A stretch of 64,000 nucleotides of DNA, taken from positions 2,294,001-2,358,000 of the forward strand of contig JAUZTG010000042.1 in assembly GCA_030734395.1 (NCBI GenBank), in the 5' to 3' direction. The stretch is from Sarocladium kiliense. Lineage: Eukaryota; Ascomycota; Sordariomycetes; Hypocreales; Sarocladiaceae. Shown one piece after another: positions 45,535-56,329 of the stretch. The notes beneath the pieces were generated by a model. The model did not search any database, was not told the DNA's origin, and saw nothing but the letters and a program-made list of their open reading frames with translations. Both the position numbers and the translations under genes were made by a program. Every line of letters starts with the position of its first letter. Within the stretch, counting starts at the first letter, position 1.

Positions 45535-47892
45535 CTACTCCAACCATTCGCTCTTCCTCTTTCTTCCCTCATTCGGCGACTCAGGTGCAGCCGCTGCATT
45601 TCCATTCTGCCCACAGCCGCCCCTGAAGCCACCCAGCAGCCTGTCCAAGCCATGAACGCCCAGTCCCGCAAAATTCTTTCCAGCACTTTCCCTCTCTCCC
45701 ACAGCGATGACCGCCGCAATGAGATCCTTGTTAATCTGATCATCCACGACGCTGTCCCGTTTGTAGTTGGGGTGCGCTGCGACGAAGTCCCGAATCCACC
45801 GTGCGGTCGTCACCAGCTCGCCGCTCGCGCGCTTACGGATCAGATCCAGGTAGGTCGCAAGCTCGCAGCGGGTTTGTACATCAACATTGACGCTGTCCAG
45901 GTAGCTTTCCACGATTGGGATGAGGCCAGGGAACTCGCCATCGTCGGAACCGTTGATGATGTCGTTGACTGTCATCTCGGCGTACTCGTCGTCAACGGGT
46001 CCGCCAGGTGAGCCGGGCCTACTGGGCATAGCTGACCCAGGTCGACTGTCCTCTCCAGTCGTAGTGTTTGCACGCGATGGCCGTGGAGGGAAGGGGTTGC
46101 GGCGGAAATAGAACTTCTCTTTCAAGACCGCATCCAAGGTGTGTGCTCGCTCCATGTTCTCGTCAACGCGCTTGATGGGAATATAGAAATTAAGATCAAA
46201 GGACAGAATCGCGCGAGTCACCAACACCATGAACACGGAGTAGGCCGCATTCTCAAAGTCAGTGACCTGGATCTCCATAGATCTGAACTCGACTCTCCAT
46301 CCGATATTGTTGTCTGCCGGTGGTGGCTTGAAACGCATGTGCTGCCAATTCGTCGACTGGATGTTCTCAAAATGGTCCGTCTTCTGGAGGTCCAGCTCCT
46401 GAAGATCTTCTTCAAAAACAACAATGGGATCCCGGATGAACAAATGAGCAAAATGAGTGGCGAGGCGGTCATCCATGCCGCCTTGGAGCAGTTTGGCCTT
46501 GATGTCCTCATCGATTACCAGATCTGGGTCAAGGTACTCTTTCCGTAAGCGCGGGTCTGTCGAAATGTAGGTGGAATTAGATGCATATCGGGATTTAGGG
46601 ATTCTCCAGCGGTCGTTTTTCAAAGGCTGGACAAGGTCAACTTGCGTCACTGCTGCAGTATATGTCTGGACCATCTTACCTTTTCACCCAGCTCCTCTGG
46701 AGTTCTACAGTCAACAGCTCGGCTAATTTGATTCCACCGGACATCGGTATTAGCCAGGAAGCCCTTGTACACAGGTGTGGCTGCTGTCAAGGCAAGCATG
46801 ATAGGACCTAGGGGGCTCAGCTGGTCGTACAGCTCCCGGCCTTCCGTAATGTTCTTGGCCTGGAAAGTGATCTGGAGACAGCAGCTTCCCATGCCGAATG
46901 CCATGGCGTCCATATGAATGAAGTCATCTGGTGCAGCACCATTGCGCTCGTCATCGTCCTCCGGCCAATTGTGCAGATCGAAATTGACGGTAGGATCTTT
47001 CCAGGGCCTCGGCGTGTTTTCGTCGTGGAAGACAGGAACATTGACCTGAACTTTGCGCCCTCGCCGCGAGCGAATGTTGGCAGCGAGAGTGGGAAAGCGG
47101 ATGTGAGGATTCGCGATCTCGTCTGGTACGAATTGAGAGCGCAACCTGGGGCCAGAGACAGGGTAGTAGGGGTCCGTGAACTGGCCCGGGCACCCTATGC
47201 GAGGAAAGGTGGTGAGAGTGATGGGATACTCGTTGGCCTTCATGTGGTCTCTTGCGATCTTCCTTCGGAGCTTCATATCCGGCTCGACCTCGAGGAGCTC
47301 CTTGAGACCGATCCCCCAGGGCTTGCCTGGCGTGGCTTCAAGCATGAAGCGGCCAAACTCGGGGTGGAAGACGGGAATTGTTTCAGCACTGTGTTTTGAG
47401 CTTCAGTCTATGATGATCTCAACTTTGAAGGGGGGAAAGCACGTGCACATACGATTTCTCTGCACAGTTGCCCATCTCATCCTGGAGCGCTGGAACACAT
47501 CCTCCTTTTGCGGCAAGCTCTTGATCAGCGGCCAGCGCAGTCAGAATCTCTGCTTGCCTAAGAGAGAGGAGAACCTTGGGATCATCCTTGGAATATGTCA
47601 CCACAAGGTACTCAACCTAGACGGATAGTTAGTCAGAAGGCCCTGGTCACAAGACGCATGAGCTGGTAACGGACCTCATCGCCCCAGAGCATGGCATCTC
47701 GCTGCTTGCCCTTCGCCTTGCCCCAGATCTCGAGCAATTGCTTGATGCCCCATTCCCGAACCTGGTCAGCACGTTTCTTGGCGTCTGGCCAGTCGAGGGC
47801 AGTGCCCAAGGCTCTGTGAATAAAAATGTGAGTGAATTGTCCAAAGTCCCGAGCATAATGTCAAGGACAAGCATGACTTACAAGAGTCCCAT
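45535..47892 (-). CDS. GSH1: Glutamate-cysteine ligase (gamma-glutamylcysteine synthetase)
   Basis: Catalyses the ATP-dependent first and rate-limiting step of glutathione synthesis. Exons on the minus strand are 47892-47882, 47813-47675, 47616-47453, 47388-46680 and 46626-45535, 704 aa, matching the eukaryotic GCL catalytic subunit. The 11-nt first exon supplies MGLL; the protein then reads ALGTALDWPDAKKRADQVR, MLWGDEVEYLVVTYSKDD, FMLEATPGKPWG, RIGCPGQFTDPYYPVSGP, MGSCCLQITFQAKN (a family signature) and WRVEFRSMEIQVTDFENAA. A low-complexity insert (RPGSAMPSRPGSPGG) separates the C-terminal helices. The intron-2 donor is GTCCGT, an uncommon form, but frame and family alignment both require it. 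Feedback inhibition by glutathione is a family property and cannot be read from the sequence. Divergent from LIS1. Confidence 0.97.
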
Positions 47893-49474
47893 GTCTCTGG
47901 GGCCCGAATGCCCGGGTCAAGCCGGATGAGAGGTCGGAGAAGTTGAAGCCGAAGGCAGGGCGCGGCAATTGAAGCGCTCAAGCGCGCAAGGACTACCGCA
48001 GCCGGCAACAGGGAGATGCGTGCCGAGATCAGGTTCGGACTACGGGTGAGGCGATGGTGGTAGGCCAAAAGTACGAGCCGCGGAGGACTTTTCGTTCACT
48101 TAATTGAGTAGATCAAGGTCGAGGAAAATAGCGCTGTCATGTACTCGGCGCGCGGACAAGCTAGACCGGTGCGGTCCGCCCACTGCTTAGAAATGTGATG
48201 GCAGGGCTTGGGGCGGGGGGAAAACAATGGCCAGGGCTACCAATGCGACGAGGATCTGGTGATTTATTCATACCGTGCAGGATGCATGGCAAAGGCGCAG
48301 GATTGACGTTGGCGATGTTCAGGCACCGTAGTCAGCAATTACAGTGATTGTGTCTGGCGACATCCGAGCAATTGCATCATCGACAAGGCACGGCATTGGC
48401 CGAGGAACCCTGCGAACAGATGGGGGTCCTTCTGTCTGCATGGGATAGCTTGGAGAGGAGGAGATGGATGGCTGGCTCAGCTACGGTGCAGGGTCCCAAT
48501 GGGACGATTTGCGACTTGTTTGAGGGGCTTCTGCAATGTCAGCGCAGTTATGATACCACCAACTCGTGCTGGTTGAGGTGCTACGCTACGGCTTGTCGCT
48601 GTGGTCGAAGGCGGGCTTTGGCTTCACGCCGGGTGATCGGCTGCAATGGAAGCTAGGACTCAGGGCCAGCGACTCGCAGGCGCCCACATCTTGTAAGAAG
48701 CGACAAACAGCTTCCACCGTATCTCCCTTCCTGGCCTTTCTGATATGGATTGAATAAGTGCTTGAACATACTTTCACTATCAACTTGAGGCAAGCAGATT
48801 CTACCAAGCGGCGTTCTTCAGAAGAGAACTACTTTATTGCTGCTCGGCACGGCGAAGCAATTGTCCGTACATACGGTCTCTTACCCTTTCGGGCACTCCG
48901 TCTCTCATCCCCAAACGGAGCTCCAAACAAGGCCACCGTTGCCATGCACCAGTTCGTCGCTGGCCCTGACGCAACAGTGCTCGGGGCGCCACTCAGGCAC
49001 AGACAAACAGACGGGACAGATGCCGGAATGTTGCAGCGCCCAACGCCGATGCTTCGCGTTTGATGCGGCACACCTGCTCTTTTTTTGCCCTTCTACTTTT
49101 TGACTGGTATGCCTGGCGTCAGCTTGTTAAACATCACCAACTCACTTCATCATCCAAGCTCCTTTAAGTAGCCGTCTCCCTGCTCCTCCTCCAGTCCTTG
49201 TTTCTCTCCTATCACCTGTCCCGCCGCCGCCCCTCACCGACCTCACCTAGCAACCACCGTCCCAACGCCGAACCCCTCCTCCTGACAAGCCTCACGAGTG
49301 TCGCTTTCCACCCACCCAGTGCGGCCCTCACGACAATCCTGCCGCTCTGCTGGGCCCCGGCTTTACGAGTTACCAACCTACCATCGGCCGAGGCCTGCGC
49401 CCGAGCCTGCCAGCCTTTGAGAAAGCTCACACCGGTACGGCTGTCTGGTGCGACAGCCCTTGGCACCCCCCATC
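47893..49474. promoter_or_regulatory. Divergent intergenic region GSH1 / LIS1
   Basis: About 1.6 kb between divergent genes, containing both promoters. Overlapping open frames of about 100 codons (48348-48656 +, 48758-49063 +, 49198-49503 +) show no conserved features. The last 350 nt are strongly C/T-rich, consistent with the LIS1 leader. Confidence 0.4.
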
Positions 49475-50979
49475 ATGAGCAATCTTACCAGCCGGCAAGC
49501 TGAGGAGCTGTATGTGCCTCCAATAGAAACCCTGATGACCCTTGATGACACATACTGAACCTTCATTGTGCAGCCACAAGTCCATTATCGCTTACCTAGC
49601 GGCCAACAACTTGCCCAATGCCGCAGCAGCCCTCCGTGAGGAGCTGACTTTGGGGGAAGATGCCTTTGACAGCGCAACCGCGAAGAAATACGAGACGCTC
49701 CTTGAGAAGAAATGGACCAGTGTTGTCAGACTCCAGAAGAAGGTAATTGATCCACGTTCTTCAACCTCTTGAGTTATAATTGGTAACCTGGATCGCGGTA
49801 CAGATTATGGACCTAGAGTCTCGAAACACGGCATTGCAGTACGAACTCGACCACCTTACACCCTCCTCGCTCTCGAAACGAAACAAAGACCCTGCTTCTT
49901 GGTTACCCAAAGCTCCCGCTCGCCACACCCTCGAATCTCATCGCGACGCTATTAACTGTGTTGCTTTTCACCCTGTCTTTTCTTCAGTCGCCAGTGGCTC
50001 GGACGACTATTCTATCAAAATCTGGGATTGGGAAGCCGGTGAGCTGGAGAGGACTATCAAGGGGCACACGCGGGCCGTGCTTGATCTCGACTATGGTGGT
50101 CCCAGGGGCGGTGTCTTGCTGGCTTCTTGCAGCTCCGATTTGACGGTGAAGCTGTGGGACCCAAGCGATGACTACAAGAACATCAGAACGTTACCTGGTC
50201 ACGATCACAGCGTCAGCGCAGTTCGATTTATTCCATCGTCAGGAAACCTGCTTGTCACCGCAAGCAGAGACAGATCGCTCAAAATCTGGGATACCACAAC
50301 CGGATTTTGCGTACGAACGCTGACAGGGCATGCGGGATGGGTTCGGGATGTCGACCCTTCACCTGATGGTCGATTCCTCATCTCTACTGGCGACGACATG
50401 AGCGCCAGGATATGGGACATATCCACGCCCAGCAACGATCACAAGAGCATCCTTCTCGGCCATGAGCACTTCAACGAGTGCTGCGCCTTCGCACCAGCAA
50501 CTTCATACCAATATCTCGGCCCGCTGGCAGGTCTTAAGAAACCGCCACCAGCAACCAGCGCCGCAGAATTTATGGCAACGGGATCCAGGGACAAGACTAT
50601 CCGCCTGTGGGATTCCCGAGGCAATTGTCTAAAGACCCTCGTTGGCCACGATAACTGGGTTCGAGATCTGGTCTTCCATCCTGGCGGCAAGTATCTGCTT
50701 TCAGTATCTGACGACAAGACGATACGGTGCTGGGATCTGAGCCAGGAAGGTCGATGCGTCAAGGTACTGGGAGATATTCATGAAGGTTTCGTCACCTCGC
50801 TCAGGTGGGCACCTGGCATGGCAAAGAGCACGCCAGCCGAAGGCATAGATGCACCAAACGGAGACGCGAATGGAACACCCAACAAGGCGGCTGCTGCAGC
50901 AGCCCCAGCGGATACTCAGATCAGATGCATGATCGCTACAGGGAGTGTGGATTCAAAGCTGAGGATATTTGCGAACTGA
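49475..50979 (+). CDS. nudF: LIS1/NudF dynein regulator
   Basis: LIS1 orthologue (NudF in Aspergillus, Pac1 in yeast). It binds cytoplasmic dynein and NudE to control nuclear migration and spindle positioning. Exons are 49475-49509, 49574-49742 and 49804-50979, giving 459 aa, the family length. The N-terminus is a LisH dimerisation motif (ELHKSIIAYLAANNLPNAAAAL), then a short coiled coil ending at the intron-2 junction (LLEKKWTSVVRLQKK|IMDLESRN), then seven WD40 repeats with repeated IKIWDW, TVKLWDP, SLKIWDT, SARIWDI, TIRLWDS and TIRCWDL ends. The last-repeat insert (TPNKAAAAAAPADTQ) is typical of fungal members. The first exon is 35 nt; both introns have regular donors (GTATGT, GTAATT). Confidence 0.97.
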
Positions 50980-51908
50980 GAGGTGGCTGCAAAGTACATA
51001 GACAGTGACCATGATGAGGGGCCCGGCCTCCGCATGTATGAGCAACAAAAGTGGCTTTTCGGAAAGACGTCGATGCTCTCCTAGATTTGATAGAAGAGAA
51101 GTCTTGAGGTGGAGGGGCGTGATTATAGCAGAGCTGCAGCGATTTGGCGTTTGTCTGGATGGAGTAGATATCGTACGAGGTGAATGGAGAGCCTGGCGAA
51201 GGGCTAAGTATCATGCTCACTCAGGTTGCGAACCTTGGATTCACTGTGATTTTCTTCAACCCATTTCGTCGACCACGGGCGGTATCGATTGGAGCAGCCT
51301 CGGAGGATCACCAACCACACACAAGTCCGCACTCAGTATGAAGTCATTCCTGAGTGAATGAGTTCCGTGCAAAGACGGCATTATCGCCTCCCACTCGTCT
51401 GTAGACACGAATGCACGTGGGGGGACCAAATAGGATGGACCCTACGAGTCTGCGAACTAAGGTAGTGCAGGCAGATCATCTAGGCCAGCTTCGGCACTTG
51501 CGCGGGACTTTGAGGTTATACCAAGCCGCCAATCCGCTGCAGCACGGGCTCAGCTCGTTTCAAAGCGATCACCCCCCATTCCATTCTCTTCAGCTACTGC
51601 TTCTTGTGTACTCCACTGCCACTCCCGGCCTTCCTTTTTCGGCTCACTGCGTGGTGGGATATCGACTAAGATGGTCGCACTGCGACGTCTTCACTTTGGG
51701 GATGGGGAGGGCCGTGACGTAAGTCTTGCGGCTGCTGAAGACGAGATGCCCAAATAGGAAGGACTGAGGATATTTGCTCGAAGTATAAAAGGGCTGTGAA
51801 ATAGAAGATGAAATGATGAGATAAATCTGGAGTTGGATTCAGCAACAAAGGTCTTGAAAGCATATTTCACAAGCCTCGAATTTGAACTCTTTATTCCATA
51901 TCGCAAAC
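50980..51908. other. Spacer LIS1 / GH24 lysozyme
   Basis: About 930 nt between two plus-strand genes: LIS1 3' UTR and lysozyme promoter. No further gene is supported. Confidence 0.4.
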
Positions 51909-52600
51909 ATGCGTTTCCAGCAGGCGCTCATCGCCCTCTCTCTTACCCTCACTGGGGCTCAAGCTCAGTGTGTTGGACCAGACATCAATGCTGCTGCTAT
52001 CAATCTGATCAAGAGCTTCGAGAGCTGGCAGCCTAATATCTGTAAGTTGCAGGAAATACAAAGTATGTTTCTTTGTTCGGAACAGCGATGATTGACCGCC
52101 ACTTTCTCATACAGACATCGACCCAACTGGCAACCCTACCGTTGGTTATGGCCATCTCTGTGCCGACTCCTCCTGCTCTGATGTGTCGTACTCAATCCCC
52201 TTGTCCGTCGCAGACGGCGAGTCTCTTCTCCGCGATGATTTGACTGTACGTCACCTTCGATCCTCCCCACCTCGACGTATCTCCCTAACATGCCGACTCC
52301 TCACAGCGCTTCCAAAACTGCATCACCCTCGACACAACCTCCAACGTCGTCCTCAATGCCAACCAGTACGGCGCTCTCGTCAGCTGGGCATTCAACGTCG
52401 GCTGCGGAGCGACTGGCTCCTCTACGCTCATCAGCCGTCTTAACGCTGGCCAGAATGCCAACACTGTGATTGCGGAGGAGCTGCCTAAGTGGAACAAGGG
52501 CGGTGGTGTTGTTCTCCCGGGCCTGACTAGGAGGAGAGCTGAGGAGGTTTCGCTGGCTCAGACGGCGACCAGTGCCCCTGCCCTGCCGGCTTGCTCTTAG
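51909..52600 (+). CDS. Secreted GH24 (T4-type) lysozyme
   Basis: Glycoside hydrolase family 24 muramidase, which cleaves the MurNAc-GlcNAc bond of peptidoglycan. Exons are 51909-52041, 52115-52245 and 52307-52600, 185 aa. A signal peptide (MRFQQALIALSLTLTGAQAQ) points to secretion. The catalytic residues have exactly phage T4 lysozyme spacing: Glu38 (KSFES), Asp47 (YIDPTG) and Thr53 in NPTVGYGH, that is 9 and 6 residues apart; Asp47 is assembled just after intron 1. Downstream SWAFNVGCGATGSSTLISRLNAG and LPKWNKGGG are typical of the family. Four or more Cys in the mature part suit an extracellular disulfide-bonded enzyme. GH24 is rooted in phages and bacteria, so the fungal gene was probably acquired by transfer and has since gained introns and a signal peptide. 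Likely antibacterial or nutritional. Confidence 0.95.
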
Positions 52601-53634
52601 GTGGGAGTGAAGTAGAGTGTCGTGCGGTGCGTGTACTAGTACGAGGCTAGACTGTCTAGCTACATAGATTGTAGATCTGTCGAGAAGAAATTGCTCAAAT
52701 ATCGCATTTCTCAATGATCTCAAGCAATTTCGACAGCATGGTTCCTGCCTACCTTATGCGGTAATGCATTGTTGTTTCGAAACCCTTGCTTCGGCACGAA
52801 CACCAAGTGTCCTATGCACATATGCCCTCTCTTGTCCAATGAGCATTCAATGTAAACAAAGGCAAAGTTCTTCTGTATCCAAAGCTGCAGTGGCAAAGTC
52901 GTGCTGTTTCCCGGCTGACGACTGACTCATAGGTGTTTTTGTTATTATACAACGACCCAGCTATAGGCAAAGAACCCTGGACCTTGGAAACCAGTGTCAA
53001 CAAACATGCGTCCGCATGAAGAGTATTTATTTCCACGGCAGATCCTAAAAAGTCTATGAAAAATGCCACATAGCATTTGACATATTCTTTTCACTTGCTA
53101 TTATTATTCCTCTCACTCTACTCAGTTCTCTTCAATCTGATTGGCGGGCAAGTCACTACCCTGCACATTCCTAGCAGCCCGCCTTCCACGATTCCAAGGC
53201 GGCGCAAGGCAAGGCAAGGTACTCCGCAGTGACTTCACCACCCCACCACATCACAGGCCAACAACCTCCTCCCGCCCCGGTACCTGAAAGACCCCGCGCC
53301 AGCTTCCAACCCAGCCCAACCCAAAACCGGCCAGGCCTCTGCTGGGCTTCCCTTCAACTGCACCTCACACGCAAAGCCATACATCCTGCAACACTGACTC
53401 TCCATCACCACCACCACCTCTGCATCCACACCCACATCCTCCGAGCTCGAGACCCCGACCGACCCTGCCGCTACCCTTCTTACTTGCATCCTCCATATCG
53501 CCAGCTCCTCGGTCGCTCCTCCATCTTCGCTCACGGACGACAAAGCATACTACCCCTCGATACTTGCCTCGAGCCGATATCTATCATTGCGAGACCAGTG
53601 CATTTCCTTTCATCTGCTACCGACTGCAACAGCC
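52601..53634. other. Spacer lysozyme / Igo1
   Basis: About 1.0 kb between two plus-strand genes. The second half (about 53200-53630) is C-rich leader sequence, and the 166-codon plus-strand frame from 53229 is a composition artefact of that leader. No gene is supported. Confidence 0.4.
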
Positions 53635-54366
53635 ATGAACCCGCTCCAGAAGAACAAGGTCGACGTCAAGGTATGTGCCTTCAACCTTTGTCCGTCGGGG
53701 AATGTTCCCTCTGCTCGAATCCTCCCTGAGCTCGCTACCCCACCTTTTGCTCGTCCTATCGCGACACATTTGACCCTGCATTACCACGGTTTGAGGGACC
53801 TGGACGGAATTCGCAGTGGACTCGTTGTGCTAGAATCGCACTTCCCATGACATTCACGGCTTTTCTCTTCCTCAGTTCTACCCGCTGACTTGCCCGTGTC
53901 TTAATAGTCCCTCTCCCCAGAGGAGCAGCGCCTCTTCCGTCTCTACGGCAAGCTCCCCTCTCGCTCCGACCACTTCGCCAAGCACCTCAAGGACCGCAAG
54001 TACTTCGACTCCGGTGACTATGCCATGTCTAAGGCTGGCAAGGGCGATGGCGTCGATGCCGGTGCCGTTGGCTCTCAACACCCAGTCCCTGAGAACATCC
54101 CCCACCTCTCCTCTCCGATCCAGAACACCTCCGGCACCTCTCCCGGCGGCAGTGGTAGCGGCAGTGTAGGGTCGCTGGGCGGAAGCTCTGGCTCGCTCCC
54201 CAAGCATGGTCACCATGGCTCCATTGCTGGCATCCAAGCTGGGAGCCCGATCAAGGAGAGCAGCTTCCTGAACAGAGAGACAAGCATAGATGATGATGAG
54301 GCTGATAAGCCCGAGTCTAAGTCCCAACCACTGGGAGGTGGAGAGGGTTTGCCTATCCGGAGATAG
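53635..54366 (+). CDS. igo1: Endosulfine/ARPP-19 family protein Igo1
   Basis: Small disordered inhibitor of PP2A-B55. In yeast, Igo1/2 are phosphorylated by Rim15 (Greatwall) when TORC1 activity falls, promoting quiescence entry and mRNA protection. Exons are 53635-53670 and 53908-54366, 164 aa. The family core is present: SLSPEEQRLFRLYGKLPSR and the phospho-acceptor motif KYFDSGDYAMSK with Ser47. The remainder is Gly/Ser-rich and unstructured, with PIKESSFLNRE near the C-terminus. Intron 1 (237 nt) is longer than most here and falls directly before SLSPEEQ; the joined sequence VDVK|SLSPEE matches the family, which supports the start. Together with LST8 this gives two TOR-pathway genes in the window, far apart and not co-transcribed. 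Confidence 0.95.
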
Positions 54367-55128
54367 CTGTTCGGCAACGTCGCGACGATACGACCATTAT
54401 CGGCCTCTGATAACTGCTTCTTGTCTTCCGGCAGGACACTCGTCCAGGAACTGGTTTCCAGACGACGACCTGCCAACAACCTTTTGCTGATGTTTCCAGT
54501 TCTGCTCTTGATCAAGAATGCATGAATTATCGAACTCAGATTGCTTGAGAGGACAGAGAAAGAAGGAGGGAAAGAGAAAATTTGTTCTTAGTCTCATGTT
54601 TCACGGATGGGAGCGGAAAGCGTATGTACGAAATGGGCGATGCGCGCTCGAGGATGGTGATCTGGATTTACCCACGAGATTTGTGTCCTGGTCCATCGAC
54701 TAGACCTCTACTCTCTGTTACGTTTCTTATGTTAGCACGCGTTGGCACACAGTTGGCGTTAGGCAAAGAAATCTACGATGCTACTTCTGCTTACCACATG
54801 TTACATTGGATTCCTTGTAATCGTGACCCGGCAGATTGTTGCACTCAGATTATGCTAATTCTGGAGTCATGTTGAACTCCTTCACCAGGAGATAAACTTC
54901 CTTATGATTCCGGCCATCTTTAGGTTGCTCGCTCACTCATGAATTGTTGTAAACACCATATCTTAGCTTGCGGAGCGTTGATTCCGTTATGTCATCATTA
55001 GACTGCATCGGCTCTCATGAAGCCCCCTCAGGGGCGAATGCCATTACCGTCATATCCATTGCTGTTATCATACACAGTCCTCACAATCCACCAAACGCCA
55101 TTCTTGAACAATCCAGCTGTTCAGTGCT
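54367..55128. other. Convergent spacer
   Basis: About 760 nt between the Igo1 stop (+) and the stop of the small disordered protein (-). The plus-strand frame at 54582-54875 has no supporting feature. Confidence 0.4.
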
Positions 55129-55401
55129 TTATTTCGCAGCAGCGTCCTTAGGCACGCTGTCCAGACCCTCCTTGCCCTGCCTGCCAATGCTGCTCATGTC
55201 CATATCCTCACCCTTGGTCGCCGGGCCGCGCAGACCAGCATTGGCGGCTGAATCGGTGCCAGCGTGGGCCTCGACGCCGCCAGAGCCGACGTTGACGTTG
55301 CGGGCGTCAGAGGATTGCCAGTCAGGGGCGACCGGGGGGGTCTCGGGGAGAGGGAGGTTGGCCTGGGTCTCGGCGATCTTCTGCTCCTTGGATTGAGTCA
55401 T
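55129..55401 (-). CDS. Small disordered fungal protein of unknown function
   Basis: Single coding exon, 90 aa, start ATG at 55401. Very hydrophilic and predicted unstructured: MTQSKEQKIAETQANLPLPE, then PPVAPDWQSSDARNVNVGSG, a Gly/Ala-rich middle and a Lys-rich end (GRQGKEGLDSVPKDAAAK). I believe the NLPLPE-PP-DW-SSDAR-VNVGSG pattern recurs in uncharacterised Pezizomycotina proteins, but that comes from memory and I could not search. The 5' leader contains a likely intron (55421-55537). No signal peptide, no membrane segment, no Cys. A role in stress or dormancy would suit its composition but is not shown. Confidence 0.75.
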   Translation of the reverse strand: MTQSKEQKIAETQANLPLPETPPVAPDWQSSDARNVNVGSGGVEAHAGTDSAANAGLRGPATKGEDMDMSSIGRQGKEGLDSVPKDAAAK

Positions 55402-55420
55402 GGTGGATGATTTGTGTTCT

Positions 55421-55537
55421 GTGATGAAGCTTCTTGTTAGTTTCGTAGTCCTGAAGATCCACTTGCGTTTATTCTCGTCTCAAAACGAAGAATTTGCAGA
55501 TAGAAGAAAGCATCAGCAGTTTGGAGGTTTGACTTAC
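55421..55537 (-). other. 5' UTR intron of the small disordered protein gene
   Basis: On the minus strand CCAA|GTAAGTC marks the donor (55537 side) and ACTAACAAG..CATCACAG|AAC gives branch site and acceptor, ending 19 nt before the ATG. Length 117 nt. All three signals are near-consensus. Confidence 0.6.
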
Positions 55538-55538
55538 T

Positions 55539-55573
55539 TGGTGGTGGTGGTGGTGGTGGTGGTGGTGGTGGTG
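55539..55573. repeat. GGT trinucleotide repeat
   Basis: About eleven GGT units on the plus strand (ACC on the transcribed strand) immediately next to the donor of the proposed 5' UTR intron, so in the leader of the small disordered protein gene. Confidence 0.9.
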
Positions 55574-56329
55574 TGTGTGGGGGATGTGGTAGAGAAGCGT
55601 TCAAGTGTGCAGGTATACTCAGGATTGTGTTTTGCACGTTCAATGGATGAATGAGAAAAGCCTAAGAGAGCCTCCCAAGAGCAGAATTCAATCTCTTATA
55701 ATAAAAATTACTCCAGCCTCAAGCCCAAGAACCTGTGACGTCAGTGACGTCAACAGACGGGGACAGAGGAGGGGGGGAGGATGAAGCGTACGCCCGGACG
55801 GTCCTCCGCAGAAGCTTCTACAGGCTCCAGTATGTGTCAAAGGGTAAGCTCTGACAGCGACAGCCCTGAGATTTTCGCTGAGGATCCAGGGATCAGTGCT
55901 GATGTTAGTGGGAATGAGCCGCCATTGACCACCCGTAAGAAATGCTCCGGACGTTGGTCCACTGGTGACTCCACCGTTGCGTACTGGCGATTCAAGCTAC
56001 AGCAGCAACATCTCGATCTCATGTGTGCGGCCACGAGGGCATCAATGCTGCTGATTTTTATATTAATGGTGGATGGAGCACGAATCAGGGCATGAGAACC
56101 CCTGGGAGGACTGAGCTTGGCACCGTCTGGTCGAATCTTGAGATGCTTAATTTTGCGATATATCGAGTCCTGCTTCGAATTCAACGCCCTGCACCTGAAG
56201 TCGAGAGCGCGATCGAGAGCGCGAAGTGCTAAACGTGAACACCAAAACGCCTGAACATCATGTCCTTCGTCACACAATAACAAATCCCTCCGCAGCTAGC
56301 AAGCAGTCCGAGCCTAACCAGAAATCTCC
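55574..56329. other. Spacer, no gene supported
   Basis: Region between the leader of the small disordered protein gene and the gamma-tubulin stop, both minus strand. The frame at 55781-56095 (+) and its minus-strand shadow 55837-56283 have no recognisable features. TGACGTCAGTGACGTC at about 55736-55751 contains two TGACGTCA-like (CRE/bZIP-type) sites and could belong to the promoter of the 55401 gene. Confidence 0.45.
55736..55751. promoter_or_regulatory. Paired TGACGTC (CRE-like) sites
   Basis: Two TGACGTC copies occur 9 nt apart in TGACGTCAGTGACGTC; the first is a perfect palindromic TGACGTCA, the consensus of ATF/CREB bZIP factors such as fungal AtfA. They lie about 335 nt upstream of the ATG of the small disordered protein gene (minus strand). 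Binding is inference. Confidence 0.5.
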
